Origin: Pseudomonadota bacterium | GTDB lineage: Bacteria > Pseudomonadota > Alphaproteobacteria > Acetobacterales > Acetobacteraceae | Direction: 5' to 3' | Length of the DNA stretch: 20,239 nucleotides | NCBI GenBank assembly: GCA_021845555.1 | Contig: JAJZVS010000016.1 | Location: forward strand, 1 to 20,239 | Shown: piece after piece, positions 1 to 6,363 of the stretch | How the letters are laid out: each line of letters starts with the position of its first letter | How positions within the stretch are numbered: position 1 is the first letter of the stretch | Notes under the pieces: generated by a model | Seen by the model: only the letters and a program-made list of their open reading frames with translations | Told to the model about the DNA's origin: nothing | Database searches by the model: none | Made by a program: the position numbers and the translations under genes

Positions 1-12
1 GCCCGCCCCCCG

Positions 13-984
13 TCACCGCGCCGCCAGAATCCCCTCCACCACTTCCTGCACCGCCAGCGCCTCCGCCACCGTCGCCAGCGGATGCGTCTCGCCCCGCGTC
101 ATCGCCGCCACCGCCTGCAACTGCCGGCGCAGGATCAGCGGACGCGCGCGCTCGTTCGGCATCGCATCCGGGGCGGGCTGCCACACCCCGTCCGCGCCCA
201 GCCGCTCGGCGATCGCCCAGTCGCGCAGACGGATCGCGCCGTTGACCCCCTGCAACGTCCAGGTATTGTGATCGTCCTTCCGCGTGGTCCCGACCGCGCC
301 GAGCAACGTCACCGGCAAGGCCCCGACGCGCAGCGCCGCGCGCGCCGCCCGCTCGCTGCGTCCCGCCTCCGGGAAGGCGACGAACGCCTCCTCCAGCCGG
401 AACGGCCCCGCGAGCCGGCCGGTCAGGAACAGGAAATGCGAGACCACCTCCCGCGTGAACCCGCCCTGCTCCGGCCGGTCCAGCCAGGACTCCGCCCCGC
501 GCTGCCAGCCGCGCGGCCAGGCGGCAAAGGCCACCTCGATATCCAAGGTCCGCGGCGTGCCGACCGCGCCCGCGGCGATCCAGTCGCGCAACTGCGCGAC
601 GCCGAGGCTGGAGGCCATCGGGAAGTTCACCGCGATGCGCGCCCCCCGCACCTCCGCCACGAATTCCCGCGCCGCGGCCGGATCGACCGCCAGCGGCTTT
701 TCGCACAGCACCGCCCGGCCCGCGGCGAGCCCGGCCCGCGCATGCGCCAGATGGCTCGCCGGCGGCGAGGCGATGTAGAGGCACTCGCACCCCGCCACCA
801 CCGCCTCGGCGCTGTCGGCCACCGGCACGTCGGGCAGCGCGGCGGCAATGCGTGCCCGCGCCGCCTCCGCCGGGTCCCAGATGCCGCTGATCTGCACCAC
901 GTCGGCGGCGTGCTCGCGCGCGGCGCGCAGCAGCCGCTCCCCCATGATGCCCGCGCCGAGAATCCCCAACCTGATCGTCGTCAT
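13..984 (-). CDS. Gfo/Idh/MocA family NAD(P)-dependent oxidoreductase
   Basis: A 323-residue cytoplasmic dehydrogenase of the Gfo/Idh/MocA family, which oxidises or reduces sugars, inositols and related polyols with NAD(P). The N-terminal Rossmann fold is visible as GILGAGIMG (residues 7-15), and the family's Glu-Lys-Pro signature lies in CEKPLAV (EKP at residues 95-97), where the Lys is normally catalytic. The length is typical of the family. The frame stays open upstream, but only because a 15-bp repeat has no stop in this frame. The ATG at 984 directly precedes the Rossmann strand and has GGAGA about 11 bases upstream, so I chose it. It diverges from a DapA-family gene, which suggests that both act on the same sugar or sugar acid. 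The substrate cannot be read from the sequence. The stop lies 12 bp from the window edge. Confidence 0.9.
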   Translation of the reverse strand: MTTIRLGILGAGIMGERLLRAAREHAADVVQISGIWDPAEAARARIAAALPDVPVADSAEAVVAGCECLYIASPPASHLAHARAGLAAGRAVLCEKPLAVDPAAAREFVAEVRGARIAVNFPMASSLGVAQLRDWIAAGAVGTPRTLDIEVAFAAWPRGWQRGAESWLDRPEQGGFTREVVSHFLFLTGRLAGPFRLEEAFVAFPEAGRSERAARAALRVGALPVTLLGAVGTTRKDDHNTWTLQGVNGAIRLRDWAIAERLGADGVWQPAPDAMPNERARPLILRRQLQAVAAMTRGETHPLATVAEALAVQEVVEGILAAR

Positions 985-1017
985 CCGAACGTGTCTCCGT
1001 TGCCCTGTCCGGCCCCG

Positions 1018-1046
1018 CTGATAGAGAAGCCGGCGCCGCGCATCAA
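1018..1046 (-). promoter_or_regulatory. candidate sigma-70-type promoter for the Gfo/Idh/MocA gene
   Basis: Read on the minus strand, TTGATG (1046-1041) and TATCAG (1023-1018) are separated by 17 bases. Each matches the consensus at 4 of 6 positions. The start of transcription would fall near 1011, giving a leader of about 27 bases that contains the GGAGA ribosome binding site. This is a sequence match only. Confidence 0.45.
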
Positions 1047-1062
1047 TTCGGATCACCCGCCG

Positions 1063-1122
1063 GGGTGACATCCCCTTGGGGGACATCCCCTTGGGTGACA
1101 TCCCCTTGGGTGACAGCCCTCG
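1063..1122. repeat. 15-bp tandem repeat between divergent promoters
   Basis: Three units of GGGTGACATCCCCTT (1063-1077, 1078-1092 with one change, 1093-1107) are followed by a degenerate fourth copy (1108-1122, GGGTGACAGCCC then divergent). Each unit has GGG and CCC flanking TGACAT. The array lies in the spacer between two divergent genes, between their candidate promoters, and its last copy supplies the GTGACA used as a -35 box by the rightward gene. This placement fits a multi-site operator, but simple replication slippage would give the same pattern. Confidence 0.85.
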
Positions 1123-1138
1123 CCGCCGCGCCTACCTT
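1110..1138 (+). promoter_or_regulatory. candidate promoter for the DapA-family gene
   Basis: GTGACA (1110-1115, 5 of 6 consensus matches) is followed after 17 bases by TACCTT (1133-1138, weaker). The -35 element lies inside the last, degenerate copy of the 15-bp tandem repeat. A regulator bound to the repeats would therefore sit directly upstream of, or over, RNA polymerase. Confidence 0.35.
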
Positions 1139-1172
1139 GCGCGCCGTCCAAGCCGAAGGGGGAAACACCGCT

Positions 1173-2069
1173 ATGGCACAGCTGCACGGGATCATCCCGC
1201 CCACCACCACGCCGTTCACCGCCGAGGGCGAGATCGACTTCGCCGCCGCGCGCGCCCAGGTGCGCTGGATGATCGGCCAGGGCGTGCACGGCATCGCCAC
1301 CGGCGGCTCGACCGGGGAGGGCCATACGCTCGACCCCGACGAATTCCGTCGCCTGATCGCCGCCACCACGGAGGAAGCCGCCGGGCGCATCCCCGTGATC
1401 GCCGGCATCATCACCGATTCCACCCGCGACGCGATCCGCCGCGGCAAGGCGGTGGCCGACCTCGGCGTCGTGGCGCTGCAGGTGACACCGGTGCACTACC
1501 TGTTCCGCCCCGACGACGAGGCCATGCTGGCGCATTTCCGCGCCCTGACCGAGGCCACCGGCCTGCCGGTCATCATCTACAACGTGGTGCCGTGGTCCTA
1601 TCTCTCGCCCGCGCTGCTGATCCGGATCATGAACGAAGTGCCGGGCGTGCTCGGCGTGAAGCAGTCGGCCGGCGACCTCAAGCTGGTGGCCGATCTGATG
1701 ACGATGGTGCCGCCTGGCAAGCTGATCTTCAGTGCCACCGACGCGCTGCTGTATCTGTCCTACATGCTGGGCGCGCACGGCTCGATCGCCGCGATCCTGT
1801 CCGCCGCTCCGGCCGCCTCGGTCGCGCTGTGGGATGCGGTGAAGGCGGGCGACCATGGTCGCGCGCATGATCTGCACGTGCGGCTGTTGCATCTCTGGAA
1901 CGCGATGACCGGCGACAACCTGCCCGCCTGCACCAAGTTCGCGCAGACGCTGCAAGGCTGTCCCGCCGGCCTGCCGCGCGCGCCGATGCCCGTGGCGACA
2001 CCGGCGCAGCAGGCGGCGATCCGCGCCGCGCTGGCCGGACTGGCGCCGGTCCGCGCCGCCGCGGAATAA
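1173..2069 (+). CDS. DapA/NAL-family aldolase or lyase (dihydrodipicolinate synthase superfamily)
   Basis: A 298-residue class I (Schiff-base) aldolase-family enzyme. The family includes dihydrodipicolinate synthase, N-acetylneuraminate lyase and 2-keto-3-deoxy sugar acid aldolases or dehydratases. Visible signatures are GGSTGEG (44-50, the pyruvate carboxylate loop), the catalytic Tyr in IIYN (Tyr136) and the Schiff-base Lys in GVKQSAGD (Lys163). The length is standard. The ATG at 1173 has a GGGGGA-like ribosome binding site 6-8 bases upstream and starts just before the first barrel strand, so I rejected the longer frame that reads through the tandem repeat. The neighbours are a divergent Gfo/Idh/MocA dehydrogenase and a NIPSNAP protein 26 bp downstream. 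This points to catabolism of a sugar acid or related keto acid rather than lysine synthesis. The substrate is unknown. Confidence 0.9.
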   Translation: MAQLHGIIPPTTTPFTAEGEIDFAAARAQVRWMIGQGVHGIATGGSTGEGHTLDPDEFRRLIAATTEEAAGRIPVIAGIITDSTRDAIRRGKAVADLGVVALQVTPVHYLFRPDDEAMLAHFRALTEATGLPVIIYNVVPWSYLSPALLIRIMNEVPGVLGVKQSAGDLKLVADLMTMVPPGKLIFSATDALLYLSYMLGAHGSIAAILSAAPAASVALWDAVKAGDHGRAHDLHVRLLHLWNAMTGDNLPACTKFAQTLQGCPAGLPRAPMPVATPAQQAAIRAALAGLAPVRAAAE

Positions 2070-2095
2070 TCCTTCACACCAACCGGGAGACCGCG

Positions 2096-2416
2096 ATGCT
2101 CGTCGATCTGCGCATCTACACCTGCAAGCCGAACCGCATGGGCGAGTTCGTCGCGCTGTACAAGGAATACGCCTGGCCGCTGCAGCAGAAATACCTCGGC
2201 CGCTGCCTCGGCTGGTTCACCACCGTGGAAGGCCCGCTCAACCGCGTGGTGCATCTCTGGGCCTATGAGGACCAGGGCGACCGCGAGCGCCGGCGCACCG
2301 CCATGGCGGCCGACCCGGCCTGGCAGGACTTCCTGCGCCGCGGCGCCGAACTCGGCGTGGTGACGGATATGGAGAACCGGTTCCTGCGCCCGACCGATTT
2401 TTCTCCGGTGCAGTAG
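2096..2416 (+). CDS. NIPSNAP family protein
   Basis: A 106-residue protein that fits a single NIPSNAP domain, a ferredoxin-like alpha/beta-barrel fold related to dimeric alpha-beta barrel proteins. It opens with LVDLRIYTCKPNRMGEF and carries the typical central histidine/tryptophan stretch (VVHLWAYED) followed by a region rich in Arg and Trp. The ATG has GGGAGA six bases upstream. The gene begins 26 bp after the DapA-family gene and is probably co-transcribed. In proteobacteria such small proteins often accompany catabolic enzymes, but no defined reaction is established for most of them. I assign no function beyond the domain. Confidence 0.85.
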   Translation: MLVDLRIYTCKPNRMGEFVALYKEYAWPLQQKYLGRCLGWFTTVEGPLNRVVHLWAYEDQGDRERRRTAMAADPAWQDFLRRGAELGVVTDMENRFLRPTDFSPVQ

Positions 2417-2486
2417 TCCGCGGCGGGACGCGGCGGCGACTCGTTTCCCCCCTGCGAAGCCGGTCCCCCCGTGCTACCCCGGTCGG

Positions 2487-3641
2487 ATGGCGCGATCCGA
2501 TCCCCCGGTGGTGTTGCAGGTGCTGCCCTCCCTCGTCACCGGCGGGGTGGAGCGCGGCACGGTCGAGATCGCCGAGGCCGTGGCGCAGGCGGGCTGGACC
2601 GCGCTGGTCGCCTCCGCCGGCGGTCCCCTGGTGGCTTCGGTCGCGCAGGCCGGCGGGCGGCACGTTGCCCTGAAGCTGGAGACCAAGAACCCGCTCACGA
2701 TCTGGCGCAACGCGGCACGGCTGGAACGGCTGATCCGTGCCGAGCGGGTCAGCATCGTGCATGCCCGCTCCCGCGCCCCCGCCTGGTCCGCCTGGATCGC
2801 CGCGCGCCGCACCGGGGCGCATTTCGTCACCACCTACCACGGCGCCTACGGCGAGGACCTGCCGTTCAAGCGCCGCTACAACGCGGTGATGGCGAAGGGG
2901 GAGGTGGTGATCGCGGCCAGCCGCTACATCGCCGATCTGGTCGCCGCCCGGCACGGCGTGGCGCAAGCGCGCCTGCGGGTGATCCCGCGCGGGGTCGATC
3001 CGCGCCGGTTCGATCCGGCGGCGGTCGCCCCCGCCCGGCGCGCGGCGCTGGCGGCGGAATGGGGCCTGCCGCCGGGGGCACCGGTGGTGATGCTGCCCGG
3101 ACGGCTGACCGGCTGGAAGGGCCAGGCGGTGCTGATCGACGCGCTGGCGCGGCTGGATCGGCGCGACGCGATCGGCGTGCTCGTGGGGTCCGATCAGGGC
3201 CGCGCCGGCTACAGCGCCCGACTGCGCGCGCAGGCCGAGGCCAATGGCCTCGCCGGCCGGCTGCGCTTCGCCGGCCCGTGCGAAGACATGCCGGCGGCGC
3301 TGGCGCTGGCGGATGTGGTCGTGCACGCCTCCACCCAGCCCGAGGCGTTCGGCCGGGTGGTGATCGAGGCGCAGGCGATGGCCCGCCCGGTGATCGCCGC
3401 CGATCTCGGCGGCCCGGTGGAGACGGTGGAGGACGGCGTCACCGGCTGGCGCGTGACGCCCGGCGATCCGGCGGCGCTGGCGGCGGCGATCGCGCGCGTC
3501 CTGGCGCTGGCACCGGAGGCAAGCGCGGCGGTCGGCGCGCGGGCGCGGGAAGCGGTGCTGGCCCGCTGCACCACCGCGGCGATGCAGGCGGAGACGCTGG
3601 CGGTGTACCGGGAGGTGCTGGCGGCGCGCGGCGCGGAGTAG
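2487..3641 (+). CDS. glycosyltransferase family 4 (GT-B fold)
   Basis: A 384-residue retaining GT-B glycosyltransferase that would transfer a sugar from a nucleotide-sugar donor, probably in envelope polysaccharide or lipid glycosylation at the cytoplasmic face of the membrane. The N-terminal acceptor domain starts with LPSLVTGGVERG, the Gly-Gly loop typical of GT4. The C-terminal donor domain holds VVMLPGRLTGWKGQ and the E-x7-E motif EAFGRVVIE (Glu286 and Glu294), followed by GGPVETVEDGVTGW. No membrane segment or signal peptide is seen. The ATG has no clear Shine-Dalgarno sequence. A TACCCC element ends six bases before it, so a leaderless transcript is possible. No other polysaccharide genes are nearby, and donor and acceptor are unknown. 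Confidence 0.88.
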   Translation: MARSDPPVVLQVLPSLVTGGVERGTVEIAEAVAQAGWTALVASAGGPLVASVAQAGGRHVALKLETKNPLTIWRNAARLERLIRAERVSIVHARSRAPAWSAWIAARRTGAHFVTTYHGAYGEDLPFKRRYNAVMAKGEVVIAASRYIADLVAARHGVAQARLRVIPRGVDPRRFDPAAVAPARRAALAAEWGLPPGAPVVMLPGRLTGWKGQAVLIDALARLDRRDAIGVLVGSDQGRAGYSARLRAQAEANGLAGRLRFAGPCEDMPAALALADVVVHASTQPEAFGRVVIEAQAMARPVIAADLGGPVETVEDGVTGWRVTPGDPAALAAAIARVLALAPEASAAVGARAREAVLARCTTAAMQAETLAVYREVLAARGAE

Positions 3642-3669
3642 TCGAGGGGGCTGCCCCGTTGCGCCTCGA

Positions 3670-3699
3670 TTGTCTCCCCGCCCCGCATGAGGCTATCCT
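3670..3699 (+). promoter_or_regulatory. candidate promoter of the molybdenum hydroxylase operon
   Basis: TTGTCT (3670-3675) and TATCCT (3694-3699) are separated by 18 bases in the 115-bp gap upstream of the hydroxylase gene. Transcription would start near 3706, at the edge of the duplicated 18-bp sequence. This is a sequence match only. Confidence 0.35.
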
Positions 3700-3708
3700 T
3701 GCCGCCAG

Positions 3709-3748
3709 GCGCAGGCGCGATCAGGGCCACGCGCAGGCGCGATCAGGG
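3709..3748 (+). repeat. 18-bp direct repeat spanning the leader and ribosome binding site
   Basis: GCGCAGGCGCGATCAGGG occurs exactly at 3709-3726 and again at 3731-3748, with 4 bp between copies. The second copy ends in the AGGG that begins the ribosome binding site AGGGAGAGAG before the ATG at 3757. The leader therefore carries two copies of a ribosome-binding-like sequence, of which only the second is properly spaced. It may be a recent duplication or a paired regulator site. Confidence 0.8.
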
Positions 3749-3756
3749 AGAGAGCG

Positions 3757-6042
3757 ATGAACGATATCGTCGATGGGGCTGAGGGCAAGGCGGGCTTCAA
3801 ATGGGTCGGCACCAGGCCGATCCGTCCCGACGGCGTGCCCAAGGTCACCGGCCGGGCGATCTACGGCAACGACACCAAGCTGCCGGGCCAGATGGTGGGC
3901 AAGATCCTGCGCTCGCCGCACGCGCACGCGCGCATCGTCTCGATCGACACCAGCCGCGCGAAGGCGCTGGCCGGCGTGCATGCGGTGATCACCGGCGCCG
4001 ATTTCCCGGCACAGAAGTTCGAATACATCGGCCCCGAGCGGGTGGCGGTGAATTTCTGGCACGTGACGCGCAACATCATGGCGCGCGAAAAGGTGCTGTA
4101 CGAAGGCCACGCGGTGGCCGCCGTCGCCGCCGCCAGCGAGTCGATCGCCGCCGAGGCGCTGGCGCTGATCGACGTGACATACGACGTGCTGCCGCATGTG
4201 ATCGACGTCGACGCGGCAATGGCGCCCGGTGCGCCGCTGTTGTTCGACGACATGATCACCCGCGGGGTCGAGCCCGCGCCGACCAAGCCCTCCAACATCT
4301 CCAAGCGCCTGGAATTCAAGCTCGGCGATCCGGACGCCGCCTTCGCGCAAGCGGATGCGGTGATCGAGCACGAATTCAAGACCGCCATCGTGCATCAGGC
4401 CTATATCGAGCCGCACGCCTGCTCGGCCAAGTTCGAGGCGGACGGGCAGGGGGAGATCTGGTCCTCCAGCCAGGGTCACTTCACCGTGCGCGCGTTGACC
4501 GCGCGGATCCTGGACATGCCGGTGGGCGATCTGCGGGTCTATCCGGCCGAGATCGGCGGTGGCTTCGGCGGCAAGACGGTGGTCTATGTCGAGCCGGTCG
4601 CCGCAATGCTGTCGAAGAAATCCGGCTTCCCGGTGCGCATCGCGATGAGCCGGGAGGAGGTGTTCCGCGCCTCCGGCCCGACCTCGGGCTCGTCGATGTG
4701 GGTGAAGATCGGCGTGACCAAGGACGGCAAGATCGTTGCCGCCGACGCGGTGTTCAAGTTCCAGGCCGGCGCTTTCCCCGGCTCCCCGGTGATGAACGCC
4801 TGCCTGTGCGCGTTCGCGCCCTACGACATCGCGAACGCCCGCACCGTGGGCTACGACGTCGTTTCCAACCGGCCGAAGGCGGCGGCGTATCGCGCGCCCG
4901 GCTCGCCGATTTCCGCCTTCGCGGTGGAAAGCGTGCTCGACATGCTGGCCAAGAAGATCGGCATGGACCCGCTGGAACTGCGCATGAAGAACGCCGCGCG
5001 CATCGGCACGCCGACCATCTTCGGGCCGAAGCACGCCCATAACGGCTATCCGGAGACGGTGCAGGCGCTGCTCGATCACCCCGGCTACCGCGCGCCACTC
5101 GGGCCGAACCAGGGGCGCGGCGTCGCCTCCGGCTATTGGTTCAACGGCGGCGGCGAATCGAGCGCGTCCATGCAGGTGAACGCGGACGGCACGGTGCTGG
5201 TGGCGACCGGCAGCGTCGATGTCGGCGGCTCGCGCGCCTCGATGGCCTTGATGGCGGCGGAGACGCTGGGCGTCGAGTACGACAAGGTGCGCGCGATCGT
5301 CGCCGATACCGGATCGATCGGCTACACCCACGTGACCGGCGGCTCGCGCGTGACCTTCGCTACCGGGATGGCGGTGGTCGAAACCACCAAGATCGTCATC
5401 AAGGACCTGTGCCGCCGCGCGGCGATGATCTGGGATGTCGATCCGGACGGCGTGGAGTGGGAAGGCGGCTGCGCGCGGCCGGCCGGGGACAACGTGGGCA
5501 AGTTCCAGCCGCTGACCTTGAAGGAGATCGCGGCCAAAGCGGCGCAGACCGGCGGGTCGATCACCGCGGCCCATTCGGTGAACGCCGGTGGCCAGGCGCC
5601 CGGCTTCTCCACCCAGTTCTGCGACGTCGAAGTGGACCCGGAAACCGGGCGGGTGAAGATCCTGCGCTGGGTCGCCGCCCAGGACGTCGGGCGAGCCATC
5701 CACCCGGCCTATGTCGAAGGCCAGATCCAGGGCGGCGTCGTGCAGGGCATCGGCTGGGCGCTGAACGAGGAATACATCTACAACGCCAAGGGCCAGCTCG
5801 ATAACCCGGGCTTCCTCGACTACCGCTGCCCGGTCGCCTCCGACCTGCCGATGATCGAGGCGGTGCTGGTCGAAGTGCCGAACCCGGCGCATCCGTTCGG
5901 CGCCAAGGGGGTGGGCGAGGTCAACATCTGTCCGCCGATGGCCGCGATCGCCAACGCGATCGAGAACGCGATCGGCCGGCGGCTCTCTGAACTGCCGATG
6001 TCCCCGCCCAAAGTGCTGGCGGCGATCGAGGCAGGGGGCTGA
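3757..6042 (+). CDS. xanthine dehydrogenase-family molybdopterin-binding (large) subunit
   Basis: A 761-residue catalytic subunit of the xanthine oxidase/CO dehydrogenase family, which hydroxylates substrates at a molybdenum-molybdopterin centre. It begins with the family opener (PIRPDGVPKVTGRAIYGND) and carries GGGFGGK (267-273), the cofactor-contacting loop AYRAPGSP (around 377-384) and, near the C-terminus, KGVGE with the expected catalytic base Glu721. AYRAPG is neither the AYRCSFR loop of form I CO dehydrogenase nor the AYRGAGR loop of form II, so CO is not the likely substrate. No Tat or Sec signal is visible, so it should be cytoplasmic. The ATG has a strong AGGGAGAG site. The [2Fe-2S] and FAD subunits that normally accompany it are missing. 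It is followed 4 bp later by a MoaD-like gene and then by an NDH-2-type flavoprotein. The substrate is unknown. Confidence 0.92.
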   Translation: MNDIVDGAEGKAGFKWVGTRPIRPDGVPKVTGRAIYGNDTKLPGQMVGKILRSPHAHARIVSIDTSRAKALAGVHAVITGADFPAQKFEYIGPERVAVNFWHVTRNIMAREKVLYEGHAVAAVAAASESIAAEALALIDVTYDVLPHVIDVDAAMAPGAPLLFDDMITRGVEPAPTKPSNISKRLEFKLGDPDAAFAQADAVIEHEFKTAIVHQAYIEPHACSAKFEADGQGEIWSSSQGHFTVRALTARILDMPVGDLRVYPAEIGGGFGGKTVVYVEPVAAMLSKKSGFPVRIAMSREEVFRASGPTSGSSMWVKIGVTKDGKIVAADAVFKFQAGAFPGSPVMNACLCAFAPYDIANARTVGYDVVSNRPKAAAYRAPGSPISAFAVESVLDMLAKKIGMDPLELRMKNAARIGTPTIFGPKHAHNGYPETVQALLDHPGYRAPLGPNQGRGVASGYWFNGGGESSASMQVNADGTVLVATGSVDVGGSRASMALMAAETLGVEYDKVRAIVADTGSIGYTHVTGGSRVTFATGMAVVETTKIVIKDLCRRAAMIWDVDPDGVEWEGGCARPAGDNVGKFQPLTLKEIAAKAAQTGGSITAAHSVNAGGQAPGFSTQFCDVEVDPETGRVKILRWVAAQDVGRAIHPAYVEGQIQGGVVQGIGWALNEEYIYNAKGQLDNPGFLDYRCPVASDLPMIEAVLVEVPNPAHPFGAKGVGEVNICPPMAAIANAIENAIGRRLSELPMSPPKVLAAIEAGG

Positions 6043-6046
6043 TCCC

Positions 6047-6310
6047 GTGTCCGGTGCGGCGCCGGCGAAGGTGGTGTTCACCACCGGCTTTGCCCGGCGC
6101 TACACCGGGGGCGAGCGGGAGTTCGCGGTCACCGCGAACTCGTTGCGCGGCGTGATCCGGGAGATGGACCGGTTGTTTCCCGGCCTGGGCGAGACCCTGG
6201 AGGAGGAAACCACCGTCGCCATCGACGGCGCGCTGCACGAGGTCGGGTATTTCCAGCAACTCCGCCCCGGCGCGGAGGTGTTCTTCATCCCGAAGATCGA
6301 GGGCGGGTAG
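6047..6310 (+). CDS. MoaD/ThiS-like beta-grasp (ubiquitin-like) protein
   Basis: An 87-residue protein with the MoaD/ThiS pattern: an N-terminal beta strand (VVFTTGFARRYTGG), a central helix with LRGVIREMDRLFPG, a C-terminal hydrophobic strand in a Pro-Gly context (LRPGAEVFFIP) and a terminal Gly-Gly. In MoaD and ThiS the terminal Gly-Gly is adenylated and carries sulfur as a thiocarboxylate. The GTG start follows the hydroxylase stop by 4 bp, with AGGGGG eight bases upstream, so the two are translated as a unit. It may supply sulfur for molybdopterin or for maturation of the neighbouring Mo enzyme. That job is inferred from context. No MoaE, MoeB/ThiF or XdhC gene is visible here. Confidence 0.8.
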   Translation: MSGAAPAKVVFTTGFARRYTGGEREFAVTANSLRGVIREMDRLFPGLGETLEEETTVAIDGALHEVGYFQQLRPGAEVFFIPKIEGG

Positions 6311-6363
6311 CGATCGCCGCGCCCGCCCCCGCACCGGCCCGGCCCGAAGCCACGCATCACGTC

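Noticed and set aside
985..1101. A longer start for the Gfo/Idh/MocA protein through the tandem repeat
   Set aside because: The added residues come from the 15-bp repeat and precede the Rossmann fold without any conserved feature, and the ATG at 984 is well placed.
1063..1122. The 15-bp repeat array as a CRISPR array
   Set aside because: The units are directly adjacent with no unique spacers and are too short. No cas gene is present.
1173..2069. A firm assignment as dihydrodipicolinate synthase (dapA)
   Set aside because: The catalytic residues are shared by the whole superfamily, and the neighbours point to catabolism rather than lysine synthesis.
3757..6042. The Mo hydroxylase as CO dehydrogenase CoxL
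   Set aside because: The active-site loop reads AYRAPG rather than the AYRCSFR (form I) or AYRGAGR (form II) loops, and coxM/coxS are absent.
3721..6084. A 787-codon open frame on the minus strand opposite the Mo hydroxylase
   Set aside because: The His/Arg/Asp-rich composition is typical of antisense frames, while the plus strand carries all the family motifs.
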